Source: Candidatus Zhuqueibacterota bacterium | Lineage (GTDB): Bacteria > SM23-31 > B21-G16 | DNA: 5,352 bases | Assembly: GCA_003644825.1 (NCBI GenBank) | Contig: QNDJ01000149.1 | Span: 1-5,352, forward strand | Direction: 5' to 3' | Shown: positions 1-5,352 of the stretch, in pieces | How positions within the stretch are numbered: the stretch's first letter is position 1 | Layout: the number at the start of each line of letters is the position of its first letter | Made by a program: the position numbers and the translations under genes | Notes under the pieces: generated by a model | Databases searched by the model: none | What the model saw: only the letters and a program-made list of their open reading frames with translations | What the model was told of the DNA's origin: nothing

Positions 1-5
1 ACATA

Positions 6-2270
6 ATGGAAAAGAGATTCAACCTTATTTTTGCAAATATCGGTCTTACTTCGATAATAACCCAGATTATTTACCTGAGAGAATTAATAGTGGTGTTTTA
101 CGGAAATGAGCTTTCCATCGGAATAATACTGGGTTTCTGGCTATTCTGGACCGCTATCGGAAGCCTTTTAGCCGGTAGATTTGCCTCAAAAATAAAAGAA
201 TCAATCACTTTTCTTTCATATCTTATTTTATTTAATATCTTTATAATACCTCTGTCTATTGTTATTATAAGAAGTTCAAAATCCTTTTTTAATATCTCTA
301 CAGGTGAAATAACAGGGTTATTCCCTATTTTAATTACATCATTTTTTCTTCTTTCACCATTTTGTTTTATCAGTGGTTCCATTTTTTCTTTTTGTTCAGC
401 AATTCTTTCTGGCTTTAAAAAGGAAAAACCTGAAATATCAATCGGAAAGGTGTATTTCTGGGAAGGACTTGGAGCAGGAATCGGTGGACTCATATCAAAT
501 TTCATCCTGATTAAACACCTTAATTCAATCCAGATATCATTTCTATTGAGTTCTTTAAACCTGGTTATATTTCTTCTTCTTAAAATCAGGGGTTCTATAA
601 AATATAAAGATATTTTTAAAATCTCTGTATCCGGGATAATCTTTTTTCTTCTGAGCTTTACATTTTCTCGAAAAATAGAAAACTTCAGCAACAATATCCT
701 GTGGAAGAACTTCAAACTGCAGGAAGTTAAAAATACCATTTATGGTAACATTGCTGTAACATCTTTTGATAATCAGTATAACTTTTTTGAGAACGGTCTA
801 TTTGTATTTTCTACAAAAGATGAATTGAGTGCAGAAGAATCCATTCATTTTCCCCTGCTGGAACATCCAAAACCAGAAAATATTCTATTAATAGGTGGGG
901 GTATCAACGGAAGTATTAAACAGTTAATAAAATATCCGACAATTGTAAACATCGATTATATTGAGCTTGACCCGGAAATAATAAGGCTGGGTAAAAAATA
1001 CAACCCTGACCTGAAAAAGGTTTTATCCAACAAAAAAATCAGTATCTATAATGTTGATGGAAGGTTTTTTATAAATCAATCTAATAAAAAATATGATATC
1101 ATAGTTGTTAATCTTCCTGACCCCTATACAATCCAGTTAAATAGATTCTATACAAGAGAATTTTTCAGAAAAGTAAAAGAAAGATTAAATGAAACAGGTA
1201 TTTTTTCATTCAGTTTAACATCTTCGGAGAATGTCATAGGTAATATTCTGTCTGAATTTCTAAGTATAATCTATACCTCTTTAAGACAGGAATTTCCAGA
1301 AACTATCGTTATACCAGGGAATACAAATCATTTCATTTCCTGTAATAAAAAAGGTATTCTGACAGAAAATTATAACATTCTTATTTCAAGGTTAAAAAAT
1401 AGAAATATAAAAACCAATTATATCAGCGAGTTCTACCTTCCTTACAGAATGGCTGAAGAAAGAATTGACTATTTAAAAACAAGAGTCAAAGAAAATGAGA
1501 GTCTATCAGCCAATCTGGATTTTAAACCCCTGGCTTATTATTATGACTTAATCCTTTGGAGTACAAAGTTCTCGAAAAACTTTAAATCATTATTTTTAGC
1601 ATTAGTAAAAATAAACAAACTAATATATTATTTTCTTATCTCAGGTATTTTTATATTTCTGATTGTATTCTTCTCTATATCAAAAAAGCAGGTCGAAATA
1701 GGTATTCCCTTTTCTGTTGCAGTAGTCGGTTTTACTGAAATAGCTCTTGAGATTATCATAATACTGGGGTTTCAGATCATCTATGGATACATATACTCAA
1801 AGATATCTATCCTGCTTGCAAGTTTTATGATTGGTTTATGCGCTGGAAGTTACTCAGCACTATTTCTATTTAAAAGAAAAAATGATGTATTTAAAATATT
1901 TATACAGATACAGGCATTTATCGTAATAATTCCTGTGATTATTCTGCTTTTTTTCAGCGGGATATTGAAACTGAATGCCCGTTTATTTACCATAATTTCT
2001 TCTGAATTTATATTTCCACTTCTAACGGTTCTCTGTGGATTCCTCGGAGGCCTTCATTTTACTTTATCAAATAGAATTTTCTTTAGCCAGAAAGTAAATA
2101 TTAACTGGGGAATAATCTATTCAGTTGACCTTGCAGGTTCATTCCTGGGTGCTATATTAATCAGTTCCTTTATAATACCAATTATAGGAATATACAAATC
2201 CTGTTATTTTATTTCAGTAATTAATATAATAGTTCTTATAATTCTCTTAATAATTAAAAGAAGGATTTAA
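6..2270 (+). CDS. Polytopic membrane protein with a central spermidine-synthase-like domain
   Basis: Seen: 754 residues. Hydrophobic membrane segments fill about residues 8-220 (some six or seven spans), a soluble domain covers about 240-520, and about seven further spans lie in 540-752. The soluble domain has the order of a spermidine-synthase/SAM-type Rossmann fold: TIYGNIAV (244-251), the nucleotide loop IGGGINGS (296-303), the acidic ribose-binding stretch IELD (319-322), DGRFF (351-355) and NLPDP (369-373), then NRFYTREFF (379-387). Known: aminopropyltransferases carry DxxDP at the NLPDP site, with the first Asp as base; here it is Asn369. Proteins of this membrane-synthase-membrane type are often labelled fused MFS/spermidine synthase, but their substrate is not established. 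Inferred: a membrane-anchored transferase-like protein, probably not ordinary SpeE. The ATG at position 6 is the first in frame; only five bases precede it, so the Shine-Dalgarno site cannot be judged and an upstream start is possible. It converges on the minus-strand genes. Confident of family, not of reaction. Confidence 0.85.
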   Translation: MEKRFNLIFANIGLTSIITQIIYLRELIVVFYGNELSIGIILGFWLFWTAIGSLLAGRFASKIKESITFLSYLILFNIFIIPLSIVIIRSSKSFFNISTGEITGLFPILITSFFLLSPFCFISGSIFSFCSAILSGFKKEKPEISIGKVYFWEGLGAGIGGLISNFILIKHLNSIQISFLLSSLNLVIFLLLKIRGSIKYKDIFKISVSGIIFFLLSFTFSRKIENFSNNILWKNFKLQEVKNTIYGNIAVTSFDNQYNFFENGLFVFSTKDELSAEESIHFPLLEHPKPENILLIGGGINGSIKQLIKYPTIVNIDYIELDPEIIRLGKKYNPDLKKVLSNKKISIYNVDGRFFINQSNKKYDIIVVNLPDPYTIQLNRFYTREFFRKVKERLNETGIFSFSLTSSENVIGNILSEFLSIIYTSLRQEFPETIVIPGNTNHFISCNKKGILTENYNILISRLKNRNIKTNYISEFYLPYRMAEERIDYLKTRVKENESLSANLDFKPLAYYYDLILWSTKFSKNFKSLFLALVKINKLIYYFLISGIFIFLIVFFSISKKQVEIGIPFSVAVVGFTEIALEIIIILGFQIIYGYIYSKISILLASFMIGLCAGSYSALFLFKRKNDVFKIFIQIQAFIVIIPVIILLFFSGILKLNARLFTIISSEFIFPLLTVLCGFLGGLHFTLSNRIFFSQKVNINWGIIYSVDLAGSFLGAILISSFIIPIIGIYKSCYFISVINIIVLIILLIIKRRI

Positions 2271-2298
2271 GAGAAATTTCTATTTCTTTTTAGCTTTT
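2242..2298 (+). terminator. Possible weak terminator at the convergent junction
   Basis: A perfect 9-base inverted repeat, TTCTCTTAA at 2242-2250 and TTAAGAGAA at 2267-2275, flanks a 16-base loop. It is followed on the plus strand by a T-rich run broken by C, A and G (2277-2298). The right arm contains the TAA stop of the membrane protein gene (2268-2270). The stem has only two G-C pairs and a long loop, so it would be weak. On the minus strand the sequence beyond the hairpin is only moderately T-rich. This is a candidate, and the AT-rich background makes a chance match possible. Confidence 0.3.
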
Positions 2299-3569
2299 TC
2301 TACAGTAGCTTCTTTAATTTCTTCATAATGAGAGGCATAAAATTCAAGGAGCTTTGGAGTTGCTTTTAAACACCTGCTGTATTTTCCTTCCTCGAGGCCG
2401 CCCATCGGTTTCAACAATGTTACTGCTTTAACACTGTGTTCCAGATGCGGGCAATCAGCTTTAAACACCTTACATACAAATATTGTCGGGCTTTTAAATC
2501 CTGTCATAGGATAGGGCACAGCATACTTCCACTCACACTCTTTAACGAGAAGTTCCATCTCATGATAAAAATCAAATATATCTTTAAGGTTTAAACCTAT
2601 AGTAAAAGCTTTAACAACATCATTATTAAGCTCTTTATGAAATGCTTTTACATTTAACTGGTCAACAATATAAGTGGGTTTTTGTCTGTCTCCGAACAAT
2701 CCATTTAACATTCTGGAATAAATCTCTGCAACAACTATAATATTAGCATACTTTGAAGTATTATCATCCCTGTTTATAAAATCTTTTCGACCAAAAAAGT
2801 AATCAACAACAAGCCTCATAGCATCCATTACTTCGAAGCCAAGATTTAAACTACCCAGCATATAACAACCTGTTCTATTTGCCTCCATATATTTTGGTAG
2901 TTGCTCCTTTTCTGGAAGTTTAATTATTGTATCTATCTGAGATAACCCCCCATAATTATGCAGAATAGCTGCTTTGATTAAATCAAGGAAATTCTGTTTT
3001 GAAAAGTCTAAAACACTCTTAAGTTCACCTGAATTTGCAATTCCTATCGAAAATAATGCAGTATTAATGGAATGGATATAAAAAAATCCTGCCGTTTTGC
3101 TTGTAGCACCCTCACTGCACAACCTCATCTTATAAAGAGTTAAAAGAATATTCTCATCGGTTAAAATCTCATCAAGTAGCTCGTCTATTTTATTCACAAT
3201 ATTTGTAAAAAGTTGACTATATATTTTAAGATTCTTCTTTTTACTGAAGAGGTTTTTAAAATCATCACCAACCATCTTTTTAAAAGATTTTATCAATTGT
3301 TCACTTCTCTTTACTCTGAACTTTAAAACCATATCCGGATAAGACTCGGTTAATTTGAGCAATCTTGCGATTCTATCCTCGGTTATATGAGTTCCTTTGG
3401 TGTAAAGCACAACATCCTTCTCGTTTTTCAGGTCATCAGCGAGCATTAAACCCTGAAGAAATCGGCTTGTATCCCTTGGATTGTATCTACAAAAAAGAAT
3501 TAATGCCTTTAAATTTGGCAGCTCGATAACATTCTGGCTGGCTGAAAAAAGCCTATCAACACTGAACAT
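2280..3569 (-). CDS. Degenerate HD-GYP-type signalling protein with a Cys/His-bearing C-terminal tail
   Basis: Seen: 429 residues, soluble, with no signal peptide or membrane span. Residues 1-145 are a charged N-terminal region including LYTKGTHITEDRIARL (55-70), which resembles the segment that often precedes HD-GYP domains. Residues about 146-300 follow the HD-GYP pattern: HSINTALFSIGIA (166-178), AAILHNYGG (200-208) at the HDIGK position, EANRTG (229-234) at the conserved HPxxG position, and ANIIVVAEIYSRM (275-287). The GYP segment itself is absent (VVDYFFGRKDF, 254-264). Known: HD-GYP enzymes cleave c-di-GMP with metals held by the His and Asp residues of these motifs. Here HD is HN, and the later His residues and the HHE/GYP motif are gone, so phosphodiesterase activity is unlikely. 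An HDOD-like scaffold is an alternative reading. The tail carries C345, C366, C373, H375, H378 and C400. AGGA lies eight bases before the ATG, and the gene starts 12 bases after the response regulator. Inferred: a non-catalytic effector or adaptor in that phosphorelay. Confidence 0.75.
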   Translation of the reverse strand: MFSVDRLFSASQNVIELPNLKALILFCRYNPRDTSRFLQGLMLADDLKNEKDVVLYTKGTHITEDRIARLLKLTESYPDMVLKFRVKRSEQLIKSFKKMVGDDFKNLFSKKKNLKIYSQLFTNIVNKIDELLDEILTDENILLTLYKMRLCSEGATSKTAGFFYIHSINTALFSIGIANSGELKSVLDFSKQNFLDLIKAAILHNYGGLSQIDTIIKLPEKEQLPKYMEANRTGCYMLGSLNLGFEVMDAMRLVVDYFFGRKDFINRDDNTSKYANIIVVAEIYSRMLNGLFGDRQKPTYIVDQLNVKAFHKELNNDVVKAFTIGLNLKDIFDFYHEMELLVKECEWKYAVPYPMTGFKSPTIFVCKVFKADCPHLEHSVKAVTLLKPMGGLEEGKYSRCLKATPKLLEFYASHYEEIKEATVEKAKKK

Positions 3570-3581
3570 TTTAAAAATCCT

Positions 3582-3950
3582 TTAACTTAAAACACTGTTG
3601 ACTTTTTCAAGTAATGCTTTAAAACTAAGGGGCTTTAGTATATAATCAACTACCCCCATTTCGATGCTTTCTTTCTTGAATACATCATCAAGAAAAACAC
3701 CACTCATAAAAATTACAGGGATTTTTTTTGTATTTTCATATTTCTGGAGCATTTTATAAAGAGCAATTCCGCTGATCTGAGGCAATACAACATCAAGTAA
3801 AATCATATCCGGATTCTCCATCTGTATTAAATCCCAGGCTACTTCTCCATCTTCTGCCATTATTATTTTATGACCTGTTTTTAAGCTCAGATAATTAGCA
3901 ATTGCCTCAGATAAATGAACATCATCGTCTACTATTAATATCTTTTTCAT
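3582..3950 (-). CDS. Single-domain response regulator (stand-alone receiver, CheY/Spo0F-like)
   Basis: The 122 residues are one complete receiver domain with no output domain. All key positions are present: the metal-binding acidic pair D8/D9 in ILIVDDD, the phospho-accepting D53 in ILLDVVLP, P57 and G61 after it, the switch Ser83 in FMSG, the aromatic Y103, and the conserved K106-P107 pair. It should therefore accept a phosphate from a histidine kinase, which is not encoded in this window, and signal by protein contact in the cytoplasm. A possible Shine-Dalgarno AGGA lies three bases before the ATG, which is close. The HD-GYP-like gene begins 12 bases downstream, so that protein is the obvious candidate partner, much as a receiver is fused to HD-GYP in RpfG. 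The family assignment is secure; the partner is an inference from gene order. Confidence 0.95.
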   Translation of the reverse strand: MKKILIVDDDVHLSEAIANYLSLKTGHKIIMAEDGEVAWDLIQMENPDMILLDVVLPQISGIALYKMLQKYENTKKIPVIFMSGVFLDDVFKKESIEMGVVDYILKPLSFKALLEKVNSVLS

Positions 3951-4045
3951 AGTTCCTATTCCAGATTTTAAAATTCTAATGATTAATTTTTATTTAAAAA
4001 TTTAATAAATTTGTAAACTTTAATAAAATAAAAAATGAAAAAAAT
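3951..4045 (-). promoter_or_regulatory. Very AT-rich spacer with a candidate promoter for the response regulator pair
   Basis: This 95-base gap separates the tyrS stop from the response regulator start. On the minus strand TTTACA (4012-4017) could serve as a -35 box (5 of 6 to the sigma-70 consensus), and AATAAA (3989-3994), 17 bases on, as a -10 box (4 of 6). The distance to the start codon leaves a leader of a few tens of bases. No convincing terminator hairpin is visible behind tyrS, so read-through from tyrS is also possible. The spacer is nearly all A and T, so such matches arise easily by chance. Confidence 0.3.
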
Positions 4046-5284
4046 TTAATCAACTATTATCCTGAAATACTTCTTTTTTCCTTTTCTTAAGAATATAGTT
4101 TTCTCGACAACATCTTTTTCACTAATAATTTCATCCGTTTCACTTAATCTTTTCTGGTTTATATAAGCACCACCCTGCATAATCAGTCTTTTAGCTTCAC
4201 TTTTTGAAGCAGTCAATCCGGTTCTATGAAATAACTCCACTGCTGGTATACCCTTTTTTATCAGTGATAACGGGATGTTCAGGGTCGGAACTTTTGATTC
4301 TGCTGAAACCTTCATTTCTTTCCTTCCAAAAATCTTTTCGGATGCATCCACAGCATTTTTAGCTTCTTTCTCGCCGTGGGTTAATTTTGTTACTTCATAA
4401 GCAAGAATCTTTTTTGCTTCTCTTATATCAGAACCTTTTAAATTTCCAAGCCTGTTTACTTCTTTTGCTGGAAGAAAGGTAAAGAGGTTCAGGAACCTTT
4501 CGACATCTCTATCATCAACATTTATCCAGTATTGATAAAAATCATAAGGTGAGGTTTTGTTTTTATCAAGCCATATTGTACCTTTCTCAGTTTTGCCGAA
4601 TTTTTGTCCGCTGGAAGTAGTAATCAGGGGAAATGTGATGCAATATGCATTTCCCCTTAACTTTTTTCTAATGAGTTCAATTCCTGCCACAATGTTTCCC
4701 CACTGGTCATCACCACCCATCTGAAGTTTACAATCAAAATTCTTATACAGATGGTAGAAGTCATAAGCCTGCAATGGCATATAATTAAATTCCAGAAAAG
4801 AAAGCCCTTTTTCAAGACGAATCTTATAAGATTCAAAAGTCAACATTCTATTGATACTGAAATGGACACCTATATCTCTTAAAAATTCAATATAGTTCAG
4901 AGGTAAAAGCCAATCTGCGTTATTTACCATTATTCCTTTTTTTTCCTCAAAGGAAATAAACCTTGATAGCTGTTCTTTTAATCCTGAGCTATTTTTTTCG
5001 ATCTGTTTTTTCGTCATCATTTTTCTCATTTCAGTTTTTCCACTTGGGTCTCCTATCATTGCAGTACCTCCGCCTATAACACAAATCACTCTGTGCCCAT
5101 ATTTCTGCATATAAGCAAGTGCCATAATAGGTACAAGGCTACCTATATGAAAACTGTCTGCTGTAGGGTCAAATCCTATGTAGCAGGTAACCTTCTCATT
5201 TTTCAAAATCTTTCTGATACCATCCTCATCAGATGTCTGTTGAATAAAACCTCTCTCTTGAAAAATATCAAAAACATTCCCCAT
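4046..5284 (-). CDS. tyrS: Tyrosyl-tRNA synthetase (EC 6.1.1.1)
   Basis: This cytoplasmic class I synthetase activates tyrosine with ATP and charges tRNA-Tyr. The 412-residue length is normal for bacterial TyrS. The Rossmann catalytic domain opens with CYIGFDPTADSFHIGS (34-49), where Y35 and D39 belong to the tyrosine pocket and HIGS is the HIGH signature with Ser as fourth residue. It continues with GGGTAMIGDPSGK (71-83; T74, D79), NYMPLQAYDF (167-176; Y168, Q172 and D175 contact tyrosine), GGDDQWGN (190-197; Q194), and KFGKT (228-232) as the KMSKS signature. These match the well-studied Bacillus enzyme within one residue in numbering up to this last motif. An S4 RNA-binding domain closes the protein at about 345-412 (LTASKSEAKRLIMQGGAYIN is 357-376). 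All active-site residues noted are intact. GAGG lies eight bases before the ATG and supports this start. It is the first minus-strand gene seen in the window. Confidence 0.98.
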   Translation of the reverse strand: MGNVFDIFQERGFIQQTSDEDGIRKILKNEKVTCYIGFDPTADSFHIGSLVPIMALAYMQKYGHRVICVIGGGTAMIGDPSGKTEMRKMMTKKQIEKNSSGLKEQLSRFISFEEKKGIMVNNADWLLPLNYIEFLRDIGVHFSINRMLTFESYKIRLEKGLSFLEFNYMPLQAYDFYHLYKNFDCKLQMGGDDQWGNIVAGIELIRKKLRGNAYCITFPLITTSSGQKFGKTEKGTIWLDKNKTSPYDFYQYWINVDDRDVERFLNLFTFLPAKEVNRLGNLKGSDIREAKKILAYEVTKLTHGEKEAKNAVDASEKIFGRKEMKVSAESKVPTLNIPLSLIKKGIPAVELFHRTGLTASKSEAKRLIMQGGAYINQKRLSETDEIISEKDVVEKTIFLRKGKKKYFRIIVD

Positions 5285-5352
5285 TTTACCAACCTCAATT
5301 TTTTCTTTTTCTCGAGTGTAGGAAAATTCTTTCCGATAATATAAGAAAATAT
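5285..5352 (-). promoter_or_regulatory. tyrS leader with ribosome binding site and possible -10 box
   Basis: The 68 visible bases upstream of tyrS hold a good Shine-Dalgarno GAGG (5293-5296) eight bases before the ATG. On the minus strand TATTAT (5336-5341) matches a -10 box at 5 of 6 positions, but a -35 box at usual spacing would lie beyond the window. Just inside it is a short dyad, GGAAA and TTTCC around a four-base centre (5321-5334). The T-box signature TGGNACC is not present in the visible part, so tRNA-sensing control of tyrS is not supported here. The promoter call is tentative; the ribosome binding site is solid. Confidence 0.35.

Noticed and set aside
98-739. Long open frame on the minus strand opposite the membrane protein gene
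   Set aside because: It lies wholly inside the plus-strand gene, its product is a run of basic and hydrophobic residues with no recognisable domain, and the plus frame has clear family motifs. It is a shadow of an AT-rich coding region.
2272-2281. Perfect 10-base palindrome AGAAATTTCT between the convergent genes
   Set aside because: It has no loop, cannot form a terminator hairpin, and short AT-rich palindromes are expected by chance here.
5138-5149. HIGS in place of HIGH in the tyrosyl-tRNA synthetase as a possible defect
   Set aside because: The fourth position of this signature is known to vary in class I synthetases, and all other active-site residues, the KFGKT motif and the S4 domain are intact, so a functional enzyme is expected.
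5093-5344. Open frame of 83 codons on the plus strand over the tyrS start
   Set aside because: It is antisense to the well-supported N-terminal region of tyrS and its leader, shows no domain, and gives a low-complexity Phe-rich end. It is a shadow frame.
5285-5352. T-box riboswitch upstream of tyrS
   Set aside because: TyrS genes can be under T-box control, but only 68 leader bases are visible and they contain neither the TGGNACC core nor a terminator hairpin with a T-run.

Overview
The window is a short, dense, AT-rich piece of bacterial chromosome (roughly one third G+C by eye) with four protein genes and no stretch longer than about 100 bases without a gene. No RNA gene, CRISPR array, insertion sequence or phage gene is visible. 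The Shine-Dalgarno sites, the bacterial-type tyrosyl-tRNA synthetase and the phosphorelay parts all fit a bacterium. Low G+C together with a membrane-embedded synthase-like protein and a diverged HD-GYP-type protein suggests an environmental, poorly sampled lineage, but the phylum cannot be named from this sequence.

Layout: positions 6-2270 (+) encode a large polytopic membrane protein with a spermidine-synthase-like Rossmann domain between two membrane halves. It converges on a minus-strand group, with 9 bases between the two stop codons. That group, in transcription order, is tyrS (5284 to 4046), a stand-alone receiver-domain response regulator (3950 to 3582), and a protein with a degenerate HD-GYP-type domain (3569 to 2280). 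The receiver and HD-GYP-like genes lie 12 bases apart and are very likely co-transcribed. tyrS is 95 bases upstream of them, and that gap contains a plausible promoter, so the signalling pair may have its own transcript or may also receive read-through from tyrS.

How the genes may work together: the receiver plus HD-GYP-like pair looks like a split version of the RpfG-type layout (receiver fused to HD-GYP). However, the HD-GYP-like partner has lost almost every metal ligand and is unlikely to be a c-di-GMP phosphodiesterase. tyrS is housekeeping and has no obvious functional link to its neighbours. The membrane synthase-like gene is a separate convergent unit.

The points most worth a second look are the catalytically eroded HD-GYP-like protein with its Cys/His-bearing tail, the Asn in place of the usual catalytic Asp in the synthase-like domain, and the internal duplication of that protein's membrane halves. 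I did not find a convincing wholly new multi-gene system.
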